Notes: a model not told the origin generated them from the letters alone. DNA of 20,180 nt from Planctomycetaceae bacterium (GCA_002685335.1 NYWY01000058.1:1-20180); one strand, 5' to 3'; positions 8,099-16,772 are shown, counted from the stretch's first letter. Program-made: numbers and translations.

Positions 8099-9241
8099 TC
8101 AGATCCGGTTCGCCTCGATGAACTCGTTCACCCGACGCCGGATATCCCGATTCTCGACTCCATGCTCGCCGAGTACCTTCTTCAGGGAGGCCTCCACGAA
8201 TTCGACGATCTCGAAGCGGTTGGCTCCCGCACCCATGGCCCTCTCCATCTCCCTCGAAAGTCGGCTCAACCCCTGTTCAAGCTGCTCCAGTTCGTCCTGG
8301 GTGGCGATCCCCTCGTCATCGCGGGCCATCTCGCCGATCGCATCCACCTCCTTGCCGAGCTTCGTCTGGTCACGGAAGGCTCGTTCCAGGATTCCCGCCC
8401 GCGTTGACGGGCGGAGCATGGTGCTCATGATGAAGAGCAGGAACGGCGTCCCGCACACGAAGACCGGCGCAACGCACCATGAGGGGACCTTCCCCAATGA
8501 GAGCTTCCAGCCGCTGATCAAGGCGATGATCACATAGGTCAGGCAGACCAGGAAACTCACCAGGCTCTCGATGCGACGTCGATGATCCCAACGCAGGAGG
8601 GCGCCCACGTGGTGCTTCGCCTTCCGCCTCTCTTCATCCGGTGTGGGATTCGACCTGGACATGGGCATCCATCTTCGGGGAGATCGGTTTGAACCGACAT
8701 CATCGGGATCCGCTTCGACGTCATCCCCATCCGCCCGCGGCTCGTCGTCGATGCGATCGATGAAATTCAGATCCGCACCAGTGAAGTCCTGATCGTACTT
8801 GAGAAAGTTCGAGCTCGCCTTGAGCAGCTGGTCGACGAACGCCCGGACCTCGACCACCTGCCGGTCCACGGCCTCGATCGCCGAGGAGACCCTGGCGATC
8901 CGTCGTCCGGTCGACTCACCTGACTCGTCGGAGAGTGGTTCGAGGTGATTCACGTTTGCCAGGTCCAGATCCGTCTTGATGGAGCGTGCCGTATCCGGCT
9001 CTCGAATCCGGCGGGACACCCCGAGGTTGAAGACGATCGCGGCGACCATGAAGGTGCTGGCGATCACCATCAACCCGATCACCAGCAGCCCGCCGAGAAA
9101 CGATGCGAAGCGGACGACCCCAGCAGGATCAGAAGGAACGAAACGGTGGTGACCGACCCCACGCTCCACCGGACCAGTCACGACCAGGCGTCGTCGGTCC
9201 GCCAGGTACGGGAGCCGAACCCGGATCCGTTCATCGCCCAT
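8099..9241 (-). CDS. Unrecognised membrane protein with three helices and a C-terminal coiled coil
   Basis: I do not recognise the family. The product of 380 aa has a charged N-terminus, one long hydrophobic helix (about residues 44-73), and a soluble middle part (74-215) with a helical stretch followed by an Asp/Glu-rich and then Arg-rich linker. Two more helices (about 225-245 and 255-276) follow, then a long charged helical C-terminus (283-380) with heptad-like ELEQLEQGLSRLSREME. There is no signal peptidase site and no catalytic motif. The start ATG 9241 has GGAAA about 5 nt upstream; the in-frame ATG 9253 is possible and would add four residues. The gene sits downstream of a terminator, so it is probably transcribed alone, and it converges with the frameshifted small membrane gene. 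Codon and residue use look like real coding sequence. The 60-residue acidic/basic linker might mark an old fusion of two small membrane proteins. Confidence 0.75.
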   Translation of the reverse strand: MGDERIRVRLPYLADRRRLVVTGPVERGVGHHRFVPSDPAGVVRFASFLGGLLVIGLMVIASTFMVAAIVFNLGVSRRIREPDTARSIKTDLDLANVNHLEPLSDESGESTGRRIARVSSAIEAVDRQVVEVRAFVDQLLKASSNFLKYDQDFTGADLNFIDRIDDEPRADGDDVEADPDDVGSNRSPRRWMPMSRSNPTPDEERRKAKHHVGALLRWDHRRRIESLVSFLVCLTYVIIALISGWKLSLGKVPSWCVAPVFVCGTPFLLFIMSTMLRPSTRAGILERAFRDQTKLGKEVDAIGEMARDDEGIATQDELEQLEQGLSRLSREMERAMGAGANRFEIVEFVEASLKKVLGEHGVENRDIRRRVNEFIEANRI

Positions 9242-9293
9242 GGGTTTCCGCATGCGACCCGCAGTCTGCTCCGCGAGCGATGAACAGAAGAAA

Positions 9294-9331
9294 CCCGCCG
9301 GAACCGACCTTGCGAGGTCGGCTCCGACGGG
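9294..9331 (-). terminator. Intrinsic terminator of the 857-aa secreted protein gene
   Basis: A long hairpin has inner arms 9304-9310 and 9315-9321 (7 bp, loop TGCG), continued outward by GGA/TCC and CCCG/CGGG with single mismatches, spanning 9294-9331. On the minus strand it is followed by TTTCTTCTGTT. It begins about 25 nt after the stop codon at 9357-9359, the usual place for a rho-independent terminator. Confidence 0.75.
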
Positions 9332-9356
9332 CTGTCATGTCCCGAAAGGGCTGGTT

Positions 9357-11930
9357 CTACACGGTGAGACCGAATGCGGCGAGGATCAGACCGAGGTCGG
9401 ATGCTCCCACCACTCCGTCGCCATCGACGTCCCCGAGACCGGAACCGCCCCAGTTGGCGAGCACGAGTCCCAGATCCGCAGCTCCCACCACGCCGTCGCC
9501 GTCAAGGTCGGCCGGGTGACCGTTCGACTCGCCGTCACAGCTGGGAAGGACGAACTCCAATGCGTGGTCGCAACACTGGGAGAGATTGGCGACGTGGAGG
9601 GTCGCGACGAACTCGATGACGTCCCCCGCTCCCAACGATGTGGTGACCTCGATCGGACCCACGGTCGTCGAACTGAACGGCGGCGTGGTGGGAACGTCGA
9701 TGTGATCCTGGTCGAAGGAGAAGGGAGCACTCGGATCGACGATCAGGAAGACATGCTCCACGACGTCCGGAGTGAGATTGACCAGGTTGAAGGTGAACTC
9801 GTAGATTCCCGCGGCTTCGTCGATGCAGACGATCTCCCATCCCTGATCGATCGCACAGTCGCATTCGGGAACCACGAGGCAGATTTCAGCATCCTCGAGA
9901 CCGCAGCACTCGCCGAAGTCCGCGTCGTAGAGCGTGAGGCTGAAACAGACGGTCTCGGTGGCGATCGGACCGGTCACGGTCAGGTCGATGACCCGGGTCT
10001 CGCCCGGAGCGAGTTCCGGGACCAGGTTCACCACACCGGGAGACACCGGACCCGCGATCAGCAGATAGTGGGCGGGGTTCAGCGAGTTGTTGGTGACCTC
10101 GAGTTCGAGGGCGTAGTCCGAAAGCACGCCTGAATCGTCGAACAGGCAATCGAGTTTCCCGGTCACCTCGAGGCAGGGTCCATCACCGGACTCCCGGAAG
10201 CAGGTGAGTTCCAACGAACCCATCTGGAACTTCTCCGGGTAGGAGACGTCCACGTCCACGTCGACCAGAAGACTCTGCGACGGCGTGTCGCCGGCGACCG
10301 GGATACCGGTCGCTCCGTAGATGTAGGGACTCGGGAAACTCAGGGCATCGGCGCTGAGCCAGGTCCGCATCTCCGGTCCGCCGTCGTAGTCCACGCCACC
10401 CGCGGCGTTGTTCCCGATGGAGTAGAAGCCGACCTGATACTGCGTGTCGACGCCCCAGCCGTTGCCATCGAAGCAGTAGCGAAGACCGCGAGACGCGTGG
10501 GCTCCGGAAATGGTCTCGTTCTGCATCGTTCGTTCCGAGATCAGCATGCAGCAGTCACCGTCGAACGCGATGTCCGCGATCGGGTTGCTGACCTCGCCCT
10601 GGATGGGATCGGTCGCGAATTCCAGCTGCCGGGTGCCGGTGACGATGGCTCCGTTCGCGTCCAGTCGGACCGACCAGACCTCGTTGGCGGTGCCGGGTCC
10701 GAACTGGCCCCAGTTCTCACCCCAGACCGAGTAGTACAGTCGATCGAAGGTCGGACACACGGCCCAGAGACGTTCGCCGAGCGGTGCGAAACCATCGGCA
10801 TCGCCTGCTTCAGGAGCCCCACCGATGGTGAGAAGGTCGGTGGCATGGTCCCACGCGTCGATGATGTTTCCGGCGCCGTCCATTCGATAGATGCGGCCAT
10901 CGTCGTGGTTGGTCGCGAAGAGTGTTCCACGATCGAAGTCCCAGGCGATGTTCCCGATGCCGGGCCAGCCTTCGCTTGCGGGAACGATCGAGGGATCGAG
11001 GGTCTGGGGCAGGGTTGCGAAAAGGCTCGGCGCCCCGGTGGCGGCGTCGATCTGATAGATCGACCCCGGCGCCCCGATGGCTCCGACGGTGTCGCGAGGC
11101 ATGCCCGCGTTGTAGACGGAGGAATGCGCGACGAAGGATCGTCCCGTGTCGTCGATCGCGACTCCGAAGATCGTTCCCAGGTTGACCCGGGTCCATTCCG
11201 GATGCGTCCAGGTCGGAGTCGCCCAGTTCGATCCGAGAGGCGCCGCGGCCTTGTCGGTGAGATCGAAGGCCATGATCGGAGACTCCTGATCGGTCACCGC
11301 GTCACGCGTGAAGAGCATCATCTGGCCGCCCGCGAAACCGGCGGCGGCGAGCCAGCCCGGATCACCCTCTCCGCAGTCGTCGCAGGGGCCGGTCGGCGGC
11401 GTACCACCGTCGTTGCCGGGATCGTCGCAGTCCGTCCCATCGAACTGGAGGAGGAATTCGCCGACTCCCACCTCACCCTCGCTCGCGGAACCGATCTGGA
11501 GCATGTACCGCTCCCCACAGACCACCTCGCAGACGATTTCCGCCTGCTTGCCACAAGCGTTGTCGCTGCAGCAGAGCGGTGACGCCAGATCGGGGTCGGG
11601 ACAGTCACAACCCGCCCACAACTGCATGCGGGTGTCGATCAAGGTCGATCCACAGGTCGAGATCGTGACCGTTCCGTCGACGGTCGCTTCGAAGCAGTAC
11701 CACAGATCGTGATGCAGGAGCTCGCCCTTGAAACACGGCCCGCTGAAACCACTGGTCGCGGATTCATTGAGATCGAAGACGTTCGTGCCCTCGATCGGGG
11801 ACGCGGGGAAATTGCAGTCGCTCTGGGCGAAGGCGGATCCTGAGACGGCGAGCATTCCGGAGAACGCGAAGGCGAGCCCGGGAATGAAACGACCCTTGGC
11901 GGGGCCTCGATTGCTGATCTTGAAAGACAT
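9357..11930 (-). CDS. Large secreted protein: propeller-like region, two Cys-rich repeat modules, dockerin-like C-terminus
   Basis: Product of 857 aa, exported by a Sec signal peptide (residues 1-35, cleavage probably after GSAFA). A Cys-rich N-terminal domain (about 36-165) resembles the extracellular pre-peptidase-type beta domains (WYCFEATVDGTVTISTCGST). After a Gly/Pro linker comes a region of about 350 residues with repeated phrases such as GTIFGVAIDDTGRSFVAH, GIGNIAWDFDRGTLFATNHD and PIADIAFDGDCCMLIS, which suggests a beta-propeller. Two tandem Cys-rich modules follow, and then the last 51 residues carry paired calcium-loop motifs, DLDGDGVVGAADLGLVLANW and DVDGDGVVGASDLGLILAAF, as in dockerin type I repeats. 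The ATG 11930 is chosen because AGAGGAG lies 6 nt upstream and the signal peptide starts right there; the frame is open further to 12014. Secretion is sure; function is unknown, probably a cell-surface or matrix protein. Confidence 0.88.
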   Translation of the reverse strand: MSFKISNRGPAKGRFIPGLAFAFSGMLAVSGSAFAQSDCNFPASPIEGTNVFDLNESATSGFSGPCFKGELLHHDLWYCFEATVDGTVTISTCGSTLIDTRMQLWAGCDCPDPDLASPLCCSDNACGKQAEIVCEVVCGERYMLQIGSASEGEVGVGEFLLQFDGTDCDDPGNDGGTPPTGPCDDCGEGDPGWLAAAGFAGGQMMLFTRDAVTDQESPIMAFDLTDKAAAPLGSNWATPTWTHPEWTRVNLGTIFGVAIDDTGRSFVAHSSVYNAGMPRDTVGAIGAPGSIYQIDAATGAPSLFATLPQTLDPSIVPASEGWPGIGNIAWDFDRGTLFATNHDDGRIYRMDGAGNIIDAWDHATDLLTIGGAPEAGDADGFAPLGERLWAVCPTFDRLYYSVWGENWGQFGPGTANEVWSVRLDANGAIVTGTRQLEFATDPIQGEVSNPIADIAFDGDCCMLISERTMQNETISGAHASRGLRYCFDGNGWGVDTQYQVGFYSIGNNAAGGVDYDGGPEMRTWLSADALSFPSPYIYGATGIPVAGDTPSQSLLVDVDVDVSYPEKFQMGSLELTCFRESGDGPCLEVTGKLDCLFDDSGVLSDYALELEVTNNSLNPAHYLLIAGPVSPGVVNLVPELAPGETRVIDLTVTGPIATETVCFSLTLYDADFGECCGLEDAEICLVVPECDCAIDQGWEIVCIDEAAGIYEFTFNLVNLTPDVVEHVFLIVDPSAPFSFDQDHIDVPTTPPFSSTTVGPIEVTTSLGAGDVIEFVATLHVANLSQCCDHALEFVLPSCDGESNGHPADLDGDGVVGAADLGLVLANWGGSGLGDVDGDGVVGASDLGLILAAFGLTV
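9530..10174 (-). repeat. Two tandem Cys-rich modules inside the 857-aa secreted protein
   Basis: The stretch encodes two consecutive units of about 105 residues (roughly 10174-9865 and 9864-9530). Each opens with a short C-x-C or CL start, then a Y.L/F.L strand followed by N-rich turns, a phrase on bonds or rest values (HYLLIAGP / HVFLIVDP), a Gly/Pro turn, V.GPI, a strand with LTLYDADF / ATLHVANL, the pair CC (GECCGLE / SQCCDHALE), and LVVPECD / FVLPSCD. They look like diverged copies of one Ig-like domain. Shared Cys positions suggest conserved disulfides. Confidence 0.6.
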
Positions 11931-11936
11931 GACTGA

Positions 11937-11943
11937 CTCCTCT
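11937..11943 (-). promoter_or_regulatory. Strong Shine-Dalgarno of the 857-aa secreted protein
   Basis: The minus strand reads AGAGGAG, followed by 6 nt and the ATG at 11930. It decides the start against the longer open frame to 12014. Most neighbouring genes have weaker sites, so this gene may be well translated. Confidence 0.75.
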
Positions 11944-12018
11944 TGGTGGGGTTTGGAGGACCGGTCCGGGTGGCCCTCGCATACCCCCTTCCGGGAGGCA
12001 GACGTCGATCTCACAGCG

Positions 12019-12060
12019 AATTGAAAAAAAGCCCTCGGCCCCCGATTCTCCGGGCGGATT
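12019..12060 (-). terminator. Possible terminator of the resB-ccsA operon (weak)
   Basis: On the minus strand, GC-rich sequence with short pairing arms (GCCC/GGGC, with a 2-nt bulge before GG/CC) runs into seven T residues (12024-12030). This is about 100-140 nt after the stop of the 124-aa protein. The stem is poor, so it may equally be the AT-rich part of the promoter of the 857-aa protein gene. Confidence 0.3.
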
Positions 12061-12160
12061 CCCCGGGGGGGATTCCCGAGCGGCGTCCTGGGCGGACCCG
12101 GGAAGGAGTTCGGTGCTGGTTCAGAGGACGAGGCCGGGACGTGCCGCGGATGTCCCGAGG

Positions 12161-12535
12161 TCAGCCTTCCTGGCCGAGAACTCCGGCCAGAAGCACCTCG
12201 GACTCGCCGAAGACCCGTCCGATCCCCACCAGCTCGTTGAAATCCTCGCTGCCGAGGTAGCAGGCCATGGAACGGAGGACCATCTGGGCGAATCCCTCGC
12301 CCAGGGCCATTCGATCCTGCTCGATCCAGTTCTGGCGGAGGCGAGGCAGCCCGGCGAACGCGAAGACGAACGGTCCTCTCAGGCCGGTGGGAAGCTTCTT
12401 GATCCGCTCCTTGATCTCGATCTCGTCGATCGGCCCGAGAAGTTCCAGGTCTCGTGCGACCTGGGCGAGGACTCGCTTCTCCATGCGGTCGAGGATGTCG
12501 GAGACGTTCACCGTGGTTTGATCTTGATCACTCAT
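12161..12535 (-). CDS. Unknown 124-aa protein coupled to the cytochrome c maturation operon
   Basis: I do not recognise this protein. It is small, soluble in appearance, without signal peptide or membrane helix, and predicted by eye to be mostly helical. It begins MSDQDQTTVNVSDILDRMEK and continues with an alternating charged helix, then KKLPTGLRGPFVFAFAGLPR, a helical part with ACYLGSEDFNELVGIGRVFG, and an LLAGVL tail. Its ATG at 12535 overlaps the ccsA stop (ATGA, 4 nt), and no good Shine-Dalgarno is visible, which points to translational coupling with ccsA. The open frame extends upstream to 12601, but that would overlap ccsA deeply. It is the last gene of the operon. The context suggests a role linked to membrane c-type cytochromes, or merely a riding-along gene; the sequence alone gives no function. 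Confidence 0.72.
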   Translation of the reverse strand: MSDQDQTTVNVSDILDRMEKRVLAQVARDLELLGPIDEIEIKERIKKLPTGLRGPFVFAFAGLPRLRQNWIEQDRMALGEGFAQMVLRSMACYLGSEDFNELVGIGRVFGESEVLLAGVLGQEG

Positions 12536-14304
12536 GCGTACGAATGCAGTCCGGAGATCACGAAGTTGATCACGATCCAGTTGAAGAGCATGACCCCGCA
12601 CCCGATGACCGCGAGGACCACGGTCCAGAGACCCTTGTCCCGGGACTTCAGTCGGACGTGGACGAGGATCGCGAAGATGACGAACGTGTTGAGGGCGAAG
12701 ACTTCCTTGGGATCCCAGCCCCAGGGACGACCCCAGGAATGATCGGCCCAGATCGCCCCCATGACGATGCCGGCCCAGAGCAGGACGAACGCCAGTTCCA
12801 TCAGCAACATGGTGGTGCCGTCGAGAATCTCCCCGAATCGCTCCCGTCGACGTGCCGGCGTCGAGGCGTCATCGAGATCGGCGAGGGTGTGACCGTCGGG
12901 ACCGGCGAGGACCAGGGCTCCCGCTCCTCCGGCTCGGGCGTAGACCGCCTTCCCTCCGATGACTCGATAGACGAGATACATGGTCGCGGTGACCGAAGCC
13001 ATGAAGATGAGGGCGTAACTGAAGATGATCACGTTGGTGTGGATGTAGAGCCACACGTCATGAAGCACCGGCATCATGTTGGAGATGTTGGGGTTGAGAT
13101 AGACCGGTAGGAAGTGAGCGGTCATCAGGGCGACCATCGCGGTCGCGGCGGCCCCGAGTGGGACGAGACCGCGGAAGGCGGTTCTCCTCAGGTAGGCCGC
13201 CTCGAGGATCAGGGCGCACAGCACGCCGAACCAGCTCGCGGTCGTCACCGCCTCGAACATGTTGGAATTGGGCCAGCGGCCACTGATCCACCACCGGAGT
13301 CCGACCGCGAAGGTCTGGAGCCCGAAGGCACCGATGAACACCGCCATGCCGGACATCATCGCCCACCGCCAGCGGTAGATCGTTCCCAGCAGCAGCAGCA
13401 CGATCGCGAACATGTAGAGGAGCCAGCCTCGGGTCAGCTGATCGGCCTCGAAATACCAGTTCTCCCAGGCCAGGCGGTCCGCCGACGGATAGGCCTCGGG
13501 ATTCATCTCCCGCACCCGCCCGGCCAGCGCCACCGCGGCCCCGTTGACCCCCGAAACGTCCCCCGCGGTCCAGGCGTTCACCAGGTCCCGCCACGAGCCG
13601 GCGGCCTGTCGCTGCAGTTTCTCGTCGATCCCCGCCACCGGATCCTGCTCCGGAAGCCCTTCGAGGACCGGATCCATCGTCGATCCGTCCTGAGGGAGGA
13701 ACATGATCTCCGCGAGTCCGTGCCAGGGTCCGTCGTCGGCGTCGGAGCCGGGAGGAATGACTCTCAGGCGATCGAGGAGGAAGCTGGGGGACATCACCGC
13801 CTGGGCCGACTTGATCGCGTCGGTCTGTTTCGCGGTTCGGATCAGGTCCGATTCCATCCGACGGAGCAGCGGCGTCACCTCGGGCCGCTCCAGCAGCTCC
13901 GGTGATACGAGGCCCGAATCTCGAAAGCCCTCCATCCGGGCCGCGAGTTCCGGATCCTCGGTCTCCAGCGCGTCCGCGATGACGTTCCGAACCAGTTTGT
14001 TCTTGATGTAGATGCAGTCCGCGTTGCGGTAGGCATCGGGACGGAAGAGCATGTCGAGGTAGGTGAAGGTCGGTGACTGGCCCGCGATCGAACGCGGTCC
14101 GCTGACCGCATCCATCATCGCGTTCGCGTGGGAGCCGAAACTCTTGATACGCCCCTGGACGTGGACCGCCATCGCTCCCAGCGGCGCGAGATCGAGCTGC
14201 TCGTGGAAACTGGGCGGAGCCTCGACCTCCTGCGGCGCGGCGACGGTCGCCCCACCGAGGACCAGGGGAAGGATCGTGACGAATTGGATGAGACACCGAA
14301 TCAC
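12532..14304 (-). CDS. ccsA: Cytochrome c assembly protein CcsA/ResC, with long N-terminal periplasmic-type domain
   Basis: Heme-handling membrane protein of system II cytochrome c maturation, 590 aa. With ResB/Ccs1 it carries heme across the membrane and attaches it to apocytochromes. The WWD heme-binding motif is clear: WGRPWGWDPKE (residues 524-534). Candidate heme-ligand His residues lie in HDVWLYIHTNVIIFSY (His415, His422) and HVRLK (His549). About eight membrane helices cluster in the C-terminal 300 residues. The N-terminus has a signal-like helix (to about residue 24) and then about 270 soluble residues, much longer than in plain CcsA. GTG 14304 is the chosen start: it overlaps the resB stop (GTGA) and has GGAGA 7 nt before it; the frame is open to 14535, but that lies inside resB. 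Function is sure; the role of the extra domain is unknown. Confidence 0.93.
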   Translation of the reverse strand: MIRCLIQFVTILPLVLGGATVAAPQEVEAPPSFHEQLDLAPLGAMAVHVQGRIKSFGSHANAMMDAVSGPRSIAGQSPTFTYLDMLFRPDAYRNADCIYIKNKLVRNVIADALETEDPELAARMEGFRDSGLVSPELLERPEVTPLLRRMESDLIRTAKQTDAIKSAQAVMSPSFLLDRLRVIPPGSDADDGPWHGLAEIMFLPQDGSTMDPVLEGLPEQDPVAGIDEKLQRQAAGSWRDLVNAWTAGDVSGVNGAAVALAGRVREMNPEAYPSADRLAWENWYFEADQLTRGWLLYMFAIVLLLLGTIYRWRWAMMSGMAVFIGAFGLQTFAVGLRWWISGRWPNSNMFEAVTTASWFGVLCALILEAAYLRRTAFRGLVPLGAAATAMVALMTAHFLPVYLNPNISNMMPVLHDVWLYIHTNVIIFSYALIFMASVTATMYLVYRVIGGKAVYARAGGAGALVLAGPDGHTLADLDDASTPARRRERFGEILDGTTMLLMELAFVLLWAGIVMGAIWADHSWGRPWGWDPKEVFALNTFVIFAILVHVRLKSRDKGLWTVVLAVIGCGVMLFNWIVINFVISGLHSYA

Positions 14305-16772
14305 GAGATCGTCTCCGTTCCAGCGGGAGCGGGCATGCGATCGTAGATCGCGCGGCGCCGCCGCTGCTTGAGGACGGGCTTGACGTAGAACGCGTACCCC
14401 ATACCGATGACCGCAATCACGCATCCCAGCAGTTGTATGTACACGCCATTGCGATTTCCAACCCCCAGGACGGTGTAATTCAGGCCCGAACTGGCGACGT
14501 CGCCCTGGAATCGAGGCTCGTCCGGCGGATCCCACTGGGCCTGGAAGTACCAGTAGCCGTCATGCTCGACCGGCGCGTTCACGCTGACCGGCACGGGTTC
14601 GGTCCAGGGTTCGCCCGTGCGATCCCGGAATCGAAGCATGCTCGTGTAATCCCGGATGTTGGCGGTATCCCCGTCGAACTCTCCGATGTGGGAGGTGAGG
14701 ACGAATTCCTCGAGGGAGACCTCGGTGGGAAGTGGCACCCGGCGGCGTCCGAAGAGAAGTTCGATCTCCCGGCCATCGGCCAGTGTGACCACGCCCGGGT
14801 CGTAGACGTGTCGTCGCAGCGTCCATTCCGGCCCGTCGAACGGATACATGTGATATCTCAGCCAGATCGGGGAACTTGATGCGGAAGACACCCGGAGCCG
14901 AGAGAAGAATTCCTTGGCATCACGGGCCCGCTGTTCGAGGGGCACGATGAATGGCTTGGTGACGAACAAGGCTCGGGGCTCGAAGCGCTCCACCTCGAGC
15001 TCCAGACCTCCACTCAGGGCGAGCGGCATCCCCACCGAAAGATCCATGATCTCGGGCTCGTCGACGCCCACCGAACTGACCAGGCGAAGTCGGCCGTCTT
15101 CGGGGCCTGCGACGATCGTCAGGAGGCTTGATCCCGAACCCGGTCGGTACTGGATCTGGATCGAATCATCCCCCAGCACCTTCCCGGCATGCGCCGGCTG
15201 CCCCATGGGCATCCCCTCGATCACGTCGCGGGTGAGGGTCGGATCGTCGAAGACCCAGCGGCGATGGATTCCGGTCGGAGTCGAGATCTCGAGGATCGCC
15301 ACCGACACCGTTCCCGAACCGAGGGCGAGGTCGTCCTGCAGCGAGACCACGCGATAGCCGTATCCGGTTTCACCGATTCGAATGAACGACTGGTCGCCCT
15401 CTTCGGGTTCACTGGTGGCCGGTTGTGAGATGTCGATGCCCAGCGAGGGGATCGAGATGTCCAGGGTGGATGGTCGGATGAGATTTTCGAGTTCGGCTTC
15501 CGAACCGATCCAACGCATCATCATGAGACCACCGTCGACCGAGTTCCTCGCGGGATCGAAGGCCCGGAGCACGTAGTCGTTGGAACGATCCATCCGCGGA
15601 GCCCGGATCTGAACCCACGCCGTGGGATCGAGGGCCGCATCGGGACCACCGGGCGTGGCCTGATCCCGCATCACCGCGTAGCGGAGAAAACCCGACGCCT
15701 CGAAATCGAGGTCCGGTGCCGGATCATCGGCGGAAACCGCGGGGATCGAGACGTTGATCGGGTCGAGGGGGATCTGCCCCTCGCCGGTGCCGGAATTCCA
15801 GATCCAGTCCCGCTCTCCGATGTAGTCGTTGTAGAGGAAGTCTCCATCGATGGGTCGCTCCACCCATTCCGAGGCTCCCTTCTCGCGAAGGTAGAGCGCC
15901 CAGCTCTTGGCGAGGTCGTTTCGAAGGTACAGGTGGTCGGTCGGTGCGAATTCCAGACCCACGAGCAGACCCGGATCGAAGAGACGGTCGCCGTTGACCT
16001 TGACGTTTCGCTGGAACGGTTGTCCGGGATCGTCACTGAAGATCAGGTCTTCGGTGTAGTCGGGATAGCCGGCGATCACCTGTCGGATGAAACGCTGGCC
16101 GTCGGCCCGCTCGACCATGAGATTCACGCTGAACGCGCGGAGCCCGGCGTCCTCACCCGACAGCAACTCCCAGGCGGGATCGATGCTCTGGACTTGCAGG
16201 TCGTAGCGGTCTTCACCGAATCCGATGGTCGTGCTGTTGCCCGGCATCGCCAGAAACCGGCTCGATTGCAGGACTCCCCCGCCCTCGGAGTCGTCCACGA
16301 GGGCCACGGTCACCGCCCGTCGCGCCACGGGGGCGTCGCCCTCGATCTTGGTGAGGAAGTAATAGACGCTTCCCAGCGAAAGCGTGATGATTCCGATGTG
16401 AATCATCCAGACGCCCGCATTGATGGAATTGAACGGGATCTTCCGAATCGTGGTGACCGTCATGTTCACGCAGAGCAGCGCGATCAGGACATTGAACGGC
16501 CACCAATGGAACCACTCGAACTCGGTCATCTCGAAGATGGGTCGCTGGCGGAGTTGTTCGTAGGTCCAGGCATCCACATGCCAGATCGCCGGATGGGTCG
16601 GATAGACCACCCCGGCGGAACCCACCGACATGTAGACGAACAGGAGAACGAGCAGGAGAATCCCGAATTTGACGTTCGAAAACAGCTCCACCAGAGACTT
16701 CAGGGGTCCACGAGTTCGCGGTTGACCCCGGTCCGGGCGAGTGGCTTGGTTGGAAACGTTTTGAGTCGTCAT
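14301..16772 (-). CDS. resB: Cytochrome c biogenesis protein ResB/Ccs1
   Basis: Partner of CcsA in system II cytochrome c maturation; holds or delivers apocytochrome and heme at the outer side of the inner membrane. The 823-aa product has the ResB layout: three N-terminal helices (about 36-55, 92-110, 119-140), a very large extracytoplasmic domain (about 141-775), and a final helix (776-797) ending in a basic cytoplasmic tail. Between helices 1 and 2 lies PTHPAIWHVDAWTYEQLRQR, and helix 3 contains MIHIGIITLSLGSVYYFL. The last part of the large domain has EHDGYWYFQAQWDPP, which resembles the ResB C-terminal consensus. The large domain is longer than in many ResB proteins. ATG 16772 is taken; a GTG at 16799 in the same frame is possible, and neither has a good Shine-Dalgarno. 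It is first in the operon with ccsA. Confidence 0.88.
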   Translation of the reverse strand: MTTQNVSNQATRPDRGQPRTRGPLKSLVELFSNVKFGILLLVLLFVYMSVGSAGVVYPTHPAIWHVDAWTYEQLRQRPIFEMTEFEWFHWWPFNVLIALLCVNMTVTTIRKIPFNSINAGVWMIHIGIITLSLGSVYYFLTKIEGDAPVARRAVTVALVDDSEGGGVLQSSRFLAMPGNSTTIGFGEDRYDLQVQSIDPAWELLSGEDAGLRAFSVNLMVERADGQRFIRQVIAGYPDYTEDLIFSDDPGQPFQRNVKVNGDRLFDPGLLVGLEFAPTDHLYLRNDLAKSWALYLREKGASEWVERPIDGDFLYNDYIGERDWIWNSGTGEGQIPLDPINVSIPAVSADDPAPDLDFEASGFLRYAVMRDQATPGGPDAALDPTAWVQIRAPRMDRSNDYVLRAFDPARNSVDGGLMMMRWIGSEAELENLIRPSTLDISIPSLGIDISQPATSEPEEGDQSFIRIGETGYGYRVVSLQDDLALGSGTVSVAILEISTPTGIHRRWVFDDPTLTRDVIEGMPMGQPAHAGKVLGDDSIQIQYRPGSGSSLLTIVAGPEDGRLRLVSSVGVDEPEIMDLSVGMPLALSGGLELEVERFEPRALFVTKPFIVPLEQRARDAKEFFSRLRVSSASSSPIWLRYHMYPFDGPEWTLRRHVYDPGVVTLADGREIELLFGRRRVPLPTEVSLEEFVLTSHIGEFDGDTANIRDYTSMLRFRDRTGEPWTEPVPVSVNAPVEHDGYWYFQAQWDPPDEPRFQGDVASSGLNYTVLGVGNRNGVYIQLLGCVIAVIGMGYAFYVKPVLKQRRRRAIYDRMPAPAGTETIS

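Noticed and set aside
9363..9516. Cellulosome (dockerin-cohesin) system
   Set aside because: No cohesin, scaffoldin or glycoside hydrolase is visible; dockerin-like tails alone are common in planctomycetes.
10497..11582. Open plus-strand frames opposite the 857-aa protein (also 9240-10133)
   Set aside because: Low-complexity Arg/Gly-rich translations; the minus strand shows a signal peptide, a strong ribosome site and calcium-loop repeats.
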